From: Haloarcula rubra
GTDB taxonomy: Archaea > Halobacteriota > Halobacteria > Halobacteriales > Haloarculaceae
Length of the DNA: 64,000 nt
Assembly (NCBI RefSeq): GCF_019599465.1
Contig: NZ_RKLR01000009.1
Location: 1-64,000, forward strand
Reading direction: 5' to 3'
The position numbers were made by a program, and so were the translations under genes. Under the pieces are notes generated by a model, which saw nothing but the letters and a program-made list of their open reading frames with translations, ran no database searches and was not told the origin of the DNA. Numbering within the stretch: the first letter of the stretch is position 1; each line of letters starts with the position of its first letter. Shown in pieces: positions 31,781 through 39,432 of the stretch.

Positions 31781-32029
31781 TTACTCCTCTGCGTCGTCGA
31801 CGAGTGCCTTGAGATCGGCGTAGCGGTTGGTCTCCTCGACGATCTCGTCTTTCGTATGGCCCTGTTCGCGGGCCCGTTCGAAGAGATCTCGAAGCTCGTC
31901 GGGGTCGACGTCGCGAAGCTCCATCTCATCTCGGAGGGCGCGGCGATAGAGGGCGGACCCGTTGATATGGCTGTTCCACGTCAGGTACAGATCATCGATA
32001 TCTTCGATGGTGACTGCCCGTGTGATCAT
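31781..32029 (-). CDS. small acidic protein, first gene of the conjugation operon
   Basis: 82 residues from ATG 32029 (MITRAVTIEDIDDLYLTWNSHINGSALYRRAL), helical and charged, ending DLKALVDDAEE. A GTG at 32050 would add seven residues. A TATA-like CATATACC lies near 32098 and the third long inverted repeat at 32177-32217, so this is likely where the transfer operon begins. No domain recognised; an element-specific regulator or adaptor is possible. Confidence 0.6.
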   Translation of the reverse strand: MITRAVTIEDIDDLYLTWNSHINGSALYRRALRDEMELRDVDPDELRDLFERAREQGHTKDEIVEETNRYADLKALVDDAEE

Positions 32030-32176
32030 ATGTTCGGGGTGGGTATGCACCGGTTGAGCCCCGGTCCATGGTGGTGCGATAGCTAGAAGATCGGTATATG
32101 CTTTCTGGCCACCAACCGGCGCAAAAAGCTAAAGTAAATTATAACCGGAGAGTTCGTTCACCTCGCAAAGGTACCG

Positions 32177-32217
32177 TTAACCAACAATGGGGTTAGATTC
32201 CGTTGACTGTTGGTTAA
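32177..32217. promoter_or_regulatory. long inverted repeat TTAACCAACA...TGTTGGTTAA, site 3
   Basis: Ten-base arms at 32177-32186 and 32208-32217 with a 21-base spacer, 41 bp in all. It lies upstream of the transfer operon and 16 bases past the xseB stop. Same arms and length as site 2. Confidence 0.7.
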
Positions 32218-32232
32218 GGTTAGGATGGCGCT

Positions 32233-32415
32233 CTACTCGAGTTCCACGACCCCTCCACGCCCGTTGTCGAGGATTTCTCGCACCTCGGCCAAGAGTTCCT
32301 GGCCTTCCTCGTGGAGCCTTGTCCCTTCATCGAGGTCACATTCGTCCGCATCGAGCTGCTCAATGATTTCTTCGACACGGGCCAGCCGGTCGTGGATCTC
32401 TTGATCGTTTGCCAC
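32233..32415 (-). CDS. xseB: exodeoxyribonuclease VII small subunit
   Basis: 60 residues using GTG 32415; GGGGGTGATC 5 bases before it is a strong ribosome-binding match, and the start falls just after the xseA stop. An ATG-like start further up (32436) would lie inside xseA. The sequence NDQEIHDRLARVEEIIEQLDADECDLDEGTRLHEEGQELLAEVREIL is the helical hairpin of XseB. It pairs with XseA, which removes oligonucleotides from single-stranded ends. Confidence 0.85.
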   Translation of the reverse strand: MANDQEIHDRLARVEEIIEQLDADECDLDEGTRLHEEGQELLAEVREILDNGRGGVVELE

Positions 32416-32417
32416 GC

Positions 32418-33470
32418 CTAGATCACCCCCAACCAAAGCCCAGTGATGGCCAACAACAGCAACAGCAACACAGCGATTGCGGCCTTGTAGTAGACCGGCG
32501 GGAGCCCCTCGGATGCGGCCGCCTCGTCGACTGCTTCGGCGAGTTCCTGTTCGTGTTCGTGCTCCTGCTGGAAGGTTTCGTACGCGGCGTCGAGTTGCTG
32601 GGCCAGCGGCTTGACCTCGCCCGCGAAGAACTCCTCGCTGGAATTCACGATATACTCGCCAGCGGCCGTCGGCGTGATCGTCGCTACATCCGCGACCTGA
32701 TCGGCGATTAACCGGTCGTCAGTATGCCCGATCGCCGTGACGATCGGGGTGTTCGCTGTGAAGATCGCCTCCGCGACCCGCTCGGTGTTGAACGCTTGGA
32801 GGTTCGAATCACTCCCGCCGCCACGGCCGACGATGATCGAGTCGACCTGCTCGGAGCGGTCCAGATGGTGGATGCCATTCGCGATGGACGTGGGCGCCTC
32901 AGACCCTTGGACGGTGGCGTCCTTCACCAGGATGTCGACGGTAGGGTCCTGTTCGTGGATCGCGTTCTGGATGTCATAGCGGGCATCGCCACGGAGGGAG
33001 GTTACGACCCCAACCCGCTCTGGGAACGCCGGCGGGCGCTGTTTCTGCTCGTCGTCAAACCACCCACGCTCTTCGAGTTCGCTTCGCAGTCGCTCGACGG
33101 CAGCTGCCTGGTCGCCGTCGCCGACGACGATCACCTCCCACGGTTTGAGGTCGATTTTCCCGCCCTCTGTCCAGTAGTCGATATCGCCTTCGAGGATGAC
33201 CTCCGTCCCGTCCTCGAGGTCAGCGTCCATCTTCTGATAGCGGTTCGCCCAGATCATACAGGGAAGCTCGGCCTCGCCGTCGGTGAGCGTGAAGTAGAGC
33301 GCCGTACTGTTCTTGTGGAGGTCAGTGACCTCCCCGATACAGCGGACGCCGTTGAGGGCAGGCGTGTCTTGGACGACCGACGCAATCCGGTCGTTCAGCT
33401 CTGTAACGCTGAGGACCTCTCCTGTATCGGGTTCAGTTGCCTGCCGTTCGGTATCCGGTGCGTCCGCCAT
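32418..33470 (-). CDS. xseA: exodeoxyribonuclease VII large subunit with C-terminal membrane helix
   Basis: 350 residues. An N-terminal OB fold (LNGVRCIGEVTDLHKNSTALYFTLTDGEAELPCMIWANRYQ) precedes the catalytic domain with VGVVTSLRGDARYDIQNAI, VDSIIVGRGGGSDSNLQAFNTE and the TPIVTAIGHTDDRLIADQVADVATITPTAAGEY block that defines the family. After a short coil (about 280-310) it ends in a hydrophobic helix, AAIAVLLLLLLAITGLWLGVI, in place of the long helical C-terminus of bacterial XseA. This would tether the nuclease to the membrane next to a DNA-transfer system. Coupled to xseB. Confidence 0.9.
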   Translation of the reverse strand: MADAPDTERQATEPDTGEVLSVTELNDRIASVVQDTPALNGVRCIGEVTDLHKNSTALYFTLTDGEAELPCMIWANRYQKMDADLEDGTEVILEGDIDYWTEGGKIDLKPWEVIVVGDGDQAAAVERLRSELEERGWFDDEQKQRPPAFPERVGVVTSLRGDARYDIQNAIHEQDPTVDILVKDATVQGSEAPTSIANGIHHLDRSEQVDSIIVGRGGGSDSNLQAFNTERVAEAIFTANTPIVTAIGHTDDRLIADQVADVATITPTAAGEYIVNSSEEFFAGEVKPLAQQLDAAYETFQQEHEHEQELAEAVDEAAASEGLPPVYYKAAIAVLLLLLLAITGLWLGVI

Positions 33471-33545
33471 CTTCGTTTCCTAACGTCTGAACAGGAACCT
33501 CAAAAAGCTACGTTCGAGTGATGGGGTTGGCTGTGTTACGCAGGC

Positions 33546-33713
33546 CTACAGGTCGCGGGGCTGGACAGTCTTTCGGTCGTTGGCCTCGGCACGCTTTGCG
33601 GCGTCGTCGAGCAGTTCGGCGGCCGCTTCGTTGAGCGCATCGTAGAAATCCGCCGAGACGTTGTGGTCCGAGAGTGTGTCCTTCACGGCTGCTTTGACGA
33701 TTAGGTCAGACAT
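33546..33713 (-). CDS. small histone-fold protein
   Basis: 55 residues from ATG 33713: MSDLIVKAAVKDTLSDHNVS then ADFYDALNEAAAELLDDAAKRAEANDRKTVQPRDL. The helix pattern and the closing RKTVQPRDL match archaeal histone-fold proteins of the NFYB/DUF1931 type, which dimerise and bind DNA. Being short it is easily missed. A TATA element (TTTATAATATAG on the minus strand) lies about 28 bases upstream. It is tandem with xseAB, 75 bases before xseA. Confidence 0.8.
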   Translation of the reverse strand: MSDLIVKAAVKDTLSDHNVSADFYDALNEAAAELLDDAAKRAEANDRKTVQPRDL

Positions 33714-33908
33714 TCCATCGCGGACTTCTCTCGTCTATATTATAAAGGTTCGAATTTTCGATTTGCCATTTTGAGCATCAGTGAGTAACACAACAGGAAG
33801 ATACGGAAAATCAATGCGCCAGTGTTGAACGTGGCGATAACCGGACCCATCTCAGAATTACGCCCACAGCTGGCAACATCAGAAACCACCCCGTGGCAAA
33901 CTATAAAC

Positions 33909-33922
33909 TTAGCCCCATCTAA
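33909..33922. promoter_or_regulatory. DtxR-type operator in the promoter of the regulator gene
   Basis: TTAGCCCCATCTAA lies between the TATA element (ACTATAAACTT) and the ATG at 33933, i.e. over the transcription start. Its reverse complement, TTAGATGGGGCTAA, differs by one base from the site at 34660-34673. Autoregulation is implied. Confidence 0.6.
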
Positions 33923-33932
33923 TTTCGCTCTA

Positions 33933-34610
33933 ATGCTGAGCGCCATCATGGAGGACTATCTCAAAGCGATCTATTACCTCCAAGACGAAACGGATGAACG
34001 GGTGCGGACCTCGACGTTCGCTGAGCATATGGACGTAGAACAACCCTCAGTCACCAGTATGGTGAAAAAATTGGCCGAGCGCGATTTTGTCCATTACGAA
34101 CCTTACAAGGGCGTTGTACTCACAGACACTGGAATTCCTATCGCTCTCGAAATCATTCGCCATCATCGGCTCTTAGAACGATACCTGACGGAGCGCCTCG
34201 AGTACGATTGGGCTGAGGTACACGACGAAGCAGATCGCCTCGAACACCATATCAGTAGTCAATTTGCCGACAGAATTGCAGAGCAGTTAGGGAATCCGGC
34301 AGTTGACCCGCATGGCGACCCGATTCCCACAGCGGATCTGGACGTTTCACCGCCACAATCCGGTGAAACACTCGCTGATCAGCAGGTTGGCGAAAAGGTT
34401 CGAATCGAACGGGTGCCAGACCATGACCCAGATCTACTCCGGTACCTGTCTGAACACGGGATTACCCCAACAACGGTAGTCGAAATTGTTGAGACCACCT
34501 CATTTGGGATGGTGACGCTTGATCCTGATGGCACTGACGAACGAGTTGCACTTCCTGAGGAAGTTGCCCGAATTATAACCACTCAAACGCTCACTGGAGC
34601 TTCAAACTAA
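33933..34610 (+). CDS. DtxR/MntR-family metal-dependent repressor
   Basis: 225 residues from ATG 33933, leaderless with TATA 28 bases upstream; an upstream frame extension lies in promoter sequence. The N-terminal winged helix (MEDYLKAIYYLQ...RVRTSTFAEHMDVEQPSVTSMVKKLAERDFVHYEPYKGVVLTDTG) and dimerisation/metal region (HHRLLERYLTERLEYDWAEVHDEADRLEHHIS, with the family's His and Glu ligands) are clear. An FeoA/SH3-like C-terminal domain (VRIERVPDHDPDLLRYLSEHGITPTTVVEIVE) completes it. It would sense Mn2+ or Fe2+ and repress itself and the neighbouring copper-protein/ZIP operon. Confidence 0.92.
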   Translation: MLSAIMEDYLKAIYYLQDETDERVRTSTFAEHMDVEQPSVTSMVKKLAERDFVHYEPYKGVVLTDTGIPIALEIIRHHRLLERYLTERLEYDWAEVHDEADRLEHHISSQFADRIAEQLGNPAVDPHGDPIPTADLDVSPPQSGETLADQQVGEKVRIERVPDHDPDLLRYLSEHGITPTTVVEIVETTSFGMVTLDPDGTDERVALPEEVARIITTQTLTGASN

Positions 34611-34642
34611 ACTGATGAGCCTCCATGAGCGAGGATATTAGT

Positions 34643-34673
34643 TTAGACTCAATCTAAGTTTAGATGGGTCTAA
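34643..34673. promoter_or_regulatory. two DtxR-type operators before the multicopper oxidase operon
   Basis: TTAGACTCAATCTAA (34643-34657) and TTAGATGGGTCTAA (34660-34673) lie side by side and overlap the BRE/TATA region (TTTATGTA) of the next operon. They resemble the site at 33909-33922. Confidence 0.6.
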
Positions 34674-34738
34674 TTTATGTATTGGGTGGGACAATGGACG
34701 TGTATGGGTATGCGAAGGCTTGACCAGCGGAGGAGATC

Positions 34739-35998
34739 ATGCCATCGATAGATTACAATAGCGCAGCAGACATCACAAAACGGCTTGAGGAGCGATTGGT
34801 CGAATCACTCACTGGTGAAACGAGTGTCAGTCGCCGCACGGTCCTCGGCGGGCTCGGTGTCGCTGGGAGTGCAGCTGTCGGACTCGGGAGCTCCCGGGCA
34901 AGTGCCACCCCCGATCACGACAATGGGGATGAACACGGTAACTTCGGAGCGGTGGGCGAATATCGTGATTTGAACTTCGACCCGCACGAGTTCCTCACTG
35001 CGTTCAATACCGGAGAGAGCGGACAGGATAACGTTCCCCAACAGGTCTACGAAGAGGACGGCCGAACCGTACGGGAATTCGAATTCACTGCCGTCGACAC
35101 GACGATAGCAATCGCGCCGGGCGTCGAGTTCTCGGCATGGGCGTACAACGGCCAGGTGCCGGGGCCGACGATTCGCGCCGTCGAGGGCGACCTGATCCGC
35201 GTGAAGTTCACGAATTTGGGACGACACGCGCACACGATTCACCCACACCTGAAGAACCTCAACCCGCGAATGGATGGGATCCCACAAAATGGGCCTGGCG
35301 TTCTCGATACGGGTGAGTCATTCACGTACGAGTGGATCGCACAGCCCGCCGGTACGCACTTCTATCACTGCCACTCGCTCCCCCTGAAAGAGCACATCCA
35401 CCGCGGACTCTACGGCACGATCATCGTTGATCCGGACCCTGAACGCGTTAGGGAGAGCCCACGCGAGTACGTCAACTACCCGGGCCCGATTACTGATGAT
35501 TTCCGAGAGCAACTCGTCGCTGAGGCGAAGAGTCGTAACCACGAGTACGCCGAAAACGACGCCGTCAACGAGATGGTGATGGTGATGAACTCGTTCGATA
35601 CCAACTTCGACGGCGGAAACGAGGTTTACGCAGCGAACACGCGGGCGTTCGGATACGGCGTCGGTGCTACCGATGGCAACGGCAACTGGACGGCGGGCGA
35701 GACCAAACGCCCCATCCAGATCGACAAGAACGAACGCCAGCGAGTGTACCTCTCTAATGCGACGGAGTTCGATCTCATCAATTCGTTCCACACACACTCG
35801 CAGTTCTTCGACTACTACGACCATGGGACGACCCTGACGCCGACGAACAAGACTGTGGACACGATTATGCAGTGTCAGGCCCAGCGCGGTATTCTCGAGA
35901 TCGACTACTCGGATCACGAGCCCGGGCTGTACATGTTCCACGCCCACCAGTCTGAGTTCGCCGAACTCGGCTGGATGAGCTTCTTCGAGGTGGTCTAA
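34739..35998 (+). CDS. Tat-exported two-domain multicopper oxidase (nitrite-reductase/laccase-like)
   Basis: 419 residues from ATG 34739 with GGAGGAGAT just upstream. SRRTVLGGLGVAGSAAVGLG (31-50) is a Tat signal without lipobox. Cupredoxin domain 1 carries HAHTIHPHL (163-171) and GTHFYHCHSLPLKEHIH (205-221, with the HCH block); domain 2 has NSFHTHSQFF and GLYMFHAHQSEFAELGW. The absence of a clear Cys in the last block suggests that type 1 copper is only in domain 1, as in two-domain oxidases or NirK-like proteins. Substrate unknown: Mn(II), Cu(I), Fe(II) or nitrite. The ZIP gene starts one base after its stop. Confidence 0.85.
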   Translation: MPSIDYNSAADITKRLEERLVESLTGETSVSRRTVLGGLGVAGSAAVGLGSSRASATPDHDNGDEHGNFGAVGEYRDLNFDPHEFLTAFNTGESGQDNVPQQVYEEDGRTVREFEFTAVDTTIAIAPGVEFSAWAYNGQVPGPTIRAVEGDLIRVKFTNLGRHAHTIHPHLKNLNPRMDGIPQNGPGVLDTGESFTYEWIAQPAGTHFYHCHSLPLKEHIHRGLYGTIIVDPDPERVRESPREYVNYPGPITDDFREQLVAEAKSRNHEYAENDAVNEMVMVMNSFDTNFDGGNEVYAANTRAFGYGVGATDGNGNWTAGETKRPIQIDKNERQRVYLSNATEFDLINSFHTHSQFFDYYDHGTTLTPTNKTVDTIMQCQAQRGILEIDYSDHEPGLYMFHAHQSEFAELGWMSFFEVV

Positions 35999-35999
35999 C

Positions 36000-37250
36000 A
36001 TGACGGACAAGACACGGAATTCGACAACGGACGGTGGTGTTCCAGCCGAGGAAGAAATTACACGACCGCTTGGCCTTCCGAGATGGGTCAGCGCGTTACT
36101 CCCAATCGTGTTGCTCGTGCTCGTCTTAGGCGTGTTCGCGTTCACGTCCCCGCTCGCCGGAGTACAGAGCGGCGAACCACTTCCCGACGTGACGATCACG
36201 CACACGACGCTTCCGAGCGACGAAACGGTCGTCCTGCACGTGACGAACAACGGGCCCGAATCTGTGACGATATCACAGGTTCTCGTCGATGAGGCCTACT
36301 GGGATTTCCGAGTCGAAGGAGCCGGTGGTGACCAAACACTCGCCCCGATGGAAAGCGCACAGATCGTGATTCCGTATCACTGGAATCCAGGGTGGGATCT
36401 CGACGTCACTCTCGTGCTCTCCGACGGAGCGACATTCGATAACACGATCGTCGCGCCGAGCCAGTCCCCCGGGTTTAGCCTCAGTCTGCTTGGGACGCTC
36501 GCAGTCATCGGACTGTTCGTCGGCGTGATCCCGGTCGCCTTAGGGATGCTCTGGTTCCCCTACATCAAGACGATGAGCGATCGGTGGCTACACGCCGTGC
36601 TCTTGTTCGCGGCTGGCGTACTGGGCTTTTTGGCGTTCGACGCCGGGTTCGAGGCGTTCGAACTCGCCGAACGAGTTCCGGGTGCGTATGAGGGCAACCT
36701 CTTGATCGTCTTCGGAATATTCGGCGCACTCCTCTTGGTACAGGCGATCAGTGCGTGGCGTGAGGGGCGTGTCGCCGCTGGTGATAAACAGGCGAGTAGC
36801 GGTCTCTGGATCGCCTATCTAGTCGCTGTCGGGATCGGTCTACACAACCTTGCGGAGGGGTTGGCAATCGGGAGTTCGTTCGCACTCGGGCGTGTGTCGC
36901 TCGGCGCATTCCTCGTAATCGGGTTCATGCTCCACAACGTGACGGAGGGTCCGGCTGTCGTCGCGCCAGTCGCCCGAGGAGAACGTCCGGCTCTCAAGCA
37001 CTTCGCCGCGCTCGGCGTAATCGCCGGCGCACCAGTCATCCTCGGTGGCTGGATTGGTAGTCTCGCATACTCGCCGACGATCGGTGCCTTCTTCCTCGCG
37101 ATCGGGGTTGGTGCAATCCTACAGGTTGACTGGGAGATCGCGCGAATGGTTCGCGACGCCGGCGGTCGGGTGGCGAGTGCGACGAACCTACTCGCATTTC
37201 TGCTCGGTCTCGGCATAATGTACGTGACCGACCTCTTCGTGGCGCTCTAA
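36000..37250 (+). CDS. ZIP-family metal transporter with extracellular N-terminal domain
   Basis: 416 residues. After a first helix (about 28-48) comes an Ig-like beta domain outside the membrane (PDVTITHTTLPSDETVVLHVTNNGPESVTISQVLVDEAYW..., about 60-155). The ZIP core follows with GIGLHNLAEGLAIGSS and FMLHNVTEGPAVVAPVARG, the HNxxEG motifs that bind the metal in the fourth and fifth core helices. ZIPs import Zn2+, Mn2+ or Fe2+. One-base spacing to the oxidase gene implies one operon under DtxR-type control. The extra domain makes it longer than usual ZIPs (about 270). Confidence 0.88.
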   Translation: MTDKTRNSTTDGGVPAEEEITRPLGLPRWVSALLPIVLLVLVLGVFAFTSPLAGVQSGEPLPDVTITHTTLPSDETVVLHVTNNGPESVTISQVLVDEAYWDFRVEGAGGDQTLAPMESAQIVIPYHWNPGWDLDVTLVLSDGATFDNTIVAPSQSPGFSLSLLGTLAVIGLFVGVIPVALGMLWFPYIKTMSDRWLHAVLLFAAGVLGFLAFDAGFEAFELAERVPGAYEGNLLIVFGIFGALLLVQAISAWREGRVAAGDKQASSGLWIAYLVAVGIGLHNLAEGLAIGSSFALGRVSLGAFLVIGFMLHNVTEGPAVVAPVARGERPALKHFAALGVIAGAPVILGGWIGSLAYSPTIGAFFLAIGVGAILQVDWEIARMVRDAGGRVASATNLLAFLLGLGIMYVTDLFVAL

Positions 37251-37274
37251 TCGGCACTACTCATCTCTGTATCA

Positions 37275-37697
37275 ATGACACCCGAATTCTACGATCGGCG
37301 GACGGTATTGCGACTCAGCACTGCCACCCTAGCGACGCTCAGCACGGCTGGGTGTTTGAGTGGGCAGACGTCGTCAGGCCAGACCGTCACGATGCCCGAC
37401 AACCTCACGTTCGAGCCGAAGACTGCGACGGTAGAAACGGGGGAGACGGTAACGTGGACGAACGAGAGCGAAATCAAGCACACAGTCACAGCATATGAAG
37501 ACGAGATTCCGGACGAGGCCGCGTACTTCGCAAGTGGTGGCTTTGAATCAGAGCGGGCTGCGAGGAATCGGGTCACCGAGGGGCTCATCGCTCCGGGTGA
37601 GAATTACGAGCACACGTTCGAGGAACCAGGCACGTACGGGTACTTTTGTATCCCACACGAGGGGTCCGGAATGGTCGGGACGGTTCGGGTAAAGTAA
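37275..37697 (+). CDS. halocyanin-like blue copper lipoprotein
   Basis: 140 residues. A twin-arginine-type signal (DRRTVLRLSTATLATLSTAGCLSG) ends in a lipobox. The plastocyanin fold shows all four type 1 copper ligands: His 69 (EIKHTVTAY), Cys 125, His 128 and Met 133 (YFCIPHEGSGM). It carries electrons at the outer membrane face and probably serves the oxidase encoded two genes upstream; it lies 24 bases after the ZIP gene. Confidence 0.9.
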   Translation: MTPEFYDRRTVLRLSTATLATLSTAGCLSGQTSSGQTVTMPDNLTFEPKTATVETGETVTWTNESEIKHTVTAYEDEIPDEAAYFASGGFESERAARNRVTEGLIAPGENYEHTFEEPGTYGYFCIPHEGSGMVGTVRVK

Positions 37698-37743
37698 TCG
37701 AACAATCAAGTTCCCGTTCCAACGAAACACGTCCGCAAACTCG

Positions 37744-38262
37744 TCACGATCCCTCCGCTAGTAGATTATCGACGAGGCGGGTGAATCGGTCGATCATCCG
37801 ATCGGACAGCGAGGGTGTAATCTCTTCGAGGAGACGAGCGGTCTCAATCGGCTCGGCTGCGACCAGCGTCACGTGATTATTGGCATCTCGGTGTTTCTCG
37901 ATGAGATTCTGCTCCGTCAAATGATTCAAGTGCCATTCGAGGGTTCCCCGAGCAATCCCGAGTGACTCTGTGACAGCGTTCGGTCTGGATGGCCCCTGTT
38001 CGAGAACACAGAATAAAATATCGCGTGCTGTTTCCCGGCGAATGACAGCGATTGCTCCCCGCTCCCACGCATCATATTCAGGTGTGTAATAGTGGATCCG
38101 GCCATAGAGAGGCAGTTCCACCACTCTCCCTTGATTCTGGAGTTCCCTGAGATGGTACTGTACCTGTCCCGGTGCAAGGTCGAGTCTCCGCGTGAGTGCG
38201 TTGAAGTGTTCTCCAGGATGGATGGCAATATACTCGTGAATCCGGTCACGTTGGTGTGTCAT
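37744..38262 (-). CDS. tandem winged-helix transcriptional regulator
   Basis: 172 residues. Two winged helices are visible: HFNALTRRLDLAPGQVQYHLRELQNQGRVVELPLYGRIHYYTP (about 19-61) and SRPNAVTESLGIARGTLEWHLNHLTEQNLIEKHRDANNHVTLV (about 92-134), with a helical C-terminus. Haloarchaea have many such two-wHTH proteins. The start overlaps the membrane-protein gene stop by 4 bases (ATGA), so the two are co-expressed. Convergent with the halocyanin gene. Confidence 0.8.
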   Translation of the reverse strand: MTHQRDRIHEYIAIHPGEHFNALTRRLDLAPGQVQYHLRELQNQGRVVELPLYGRIHYYTPEYDAWERGAIAVIRRETARDILFCVLEQGPSRPNAVTESLGIARGTLEWHLNHLTEQNLIEKHRDANNHVTLVAAEPIETARLLEEITPSLSDRMIDRFTRLVDNLLAEGS

Positions 38263-38597
38263 GTGTCCAAATTGGTCTCGTTCGAAGTGGTTCGAGAGTG
38301 ATAGACCGCAGCAATAACGAGCGCAACAAGAATAACATCAAGTCCGTGTTCGAGTAGGTGATGTTCGGCGTGTGAAAACAGGCCGACGATGGTGATCCCC
38401 GCAACTGCAGAGCGTCCAAAAAGGGCAGCTAGCGCAACGACAACTAACAGATATGGACGAGATTGGCGCTGAACGAACGCGCCGATCGCTAGTCCCAGAA
38501 GCACCGCTGTACCGGCAGCCGCGATGGTGAGCACCGCGAGCAACGGAAGGGACCACGGATCGATGAACCCACTATGAAGTGGGATAAATCCCGCCAT
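38259..38597 (-). CDS. small membrane protein paired with the tandem wHTH regulator
   Basis: 112 residues with three to four hydrophobic helices (about 15-40, 48-72 and 82-100) and a HAEHHLLEHG segment rich in histidine between helices that could bind metal. I recall similar haloarchaeal proteins (DUF7471) next to wHTH regulators, so a membrane sensor/regulator pair is plausible. ATGA overlap with the regulator gene downstream. Confidence 0.65.
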   Translation of the reverse strand: MAGFIPLHSGFIDPWSLPLLAVLTIAAAGTAVLLGLAIGAFVQRQSRPYLLVVVALAALFGRSAVAGITIVGLFSHAEHHLLEHGLDVILVALVIAAVYHSRTTSNETNLDT

Positions 38598-38767
38598 GTG
38601 GGCTGAATTTGAAACGCAGTTACCTGAGAACGTCGATTCGAATTACCCCCGGATGTTAGAATTATAGCGAGTGGGTGGTGGTTCCAAACTTCTTCTGAGG
38701 GGGCAGTCTCTGGGCACGAACCACGATTGACTCACTTTTTTGTCCTGCACAATCACCACATAAACAT

Positions 38768-39355
38768 ATGTACTCGTTCTCAGATCGCGCGCTGCTGACG
38801 GCAGTCGTCGCGGATGTCACGCTGATTTTCGGGTACGCCATCAGTGCGGTTCATCCTGACCGTCGAGTGTGGCCCATCGGCGACAGCTCGTGGCGGTGGT
38901 GGTTCAATTGGTCAGCGCTCTCCGTCGTGTTCGCTGGGTTTCCCGTGCTGGCCGCGCTTGATCGGGATTCATTCATTTTCACCGAACGCTGGAGCAAACT
39001 CGCAGGTAGCGGTATCGCCGCACTCGGTATGGGATTTGCCCTCTCAGCACTCTTTGAACTCGGGTGGATGGAAAGCAGTGGAAGAGAAGGGGAGCTTCGG
39101 ACGGACGGTATCTACCAGTACACGCGCAACCCACAGAGCGTAGGATTCATTACGTTCATCGTCGGCGCGATCATCGCAGTGAACTCCAGGAAACTGGCTG
39201 TACACGGCGTCTTGACCATCCTTGTGTACGCACTGTTCCCGTTTGCCGAAGAACCGTGGCTGCGAGAGCAGTATGGCCAGGAATACGATGAATACCGCGA
39301 GCAGACCCCCCGATTTATCGGGTGGAACTTGGTGAAGAAGCTCTTCACCAGATAG
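38768..39355 (+). CDS. isoprenylcysteine/phospholipid methyltransferase-like membrane protein
   Basis: 195 residues from ATG 38768. Four to five membrane helices end in the conserved C-terminal block GIYQYTRNPQSVGFITFIVG...FAEEPWLREQYGQEYDEYREQTPRFIGW, the SAM-binding signature of the ICMT/PEMT superfamily (RNP plus EE...Y...V/F). The substrate in archaea is unknown; lipids or small molecules are possible. It stands upstream of the secreted metal-protein genes but with its own promoter region. Confidence 0.75.
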   Translation: MYSFSDRALLTAVVADVTLIFGYAISAVHPDRRVWPIGDSSWRWWFNWSALSVVFAGFPVLAALDRDSFIFTERWSKLAGSGIAALGMGFALSALFELGWMESSGREGELRTDGIYQYTRNPQSVGFITFIVGAIIAVNSRKLAVHGVLTILVYALFPFAEEPWLREQYGQEYDEYREQTPRFIGWNLVKKLFTR

Positions 39356-39432
39356 TCCGCTACCGGCCTTGAGGGGAGGATTCAAGAACTCTACCAGAAC
39401 CGCTTTTCCGTTGACTTCCTAATTGCCGGGTA

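Noticed and set aside
33740-33949. Minus-strand frame of 69 residues beside the DtxR gene
   Set aside because: It overlaps the leaderless promoter, operator and start of the regulator and lacks acidic composition.
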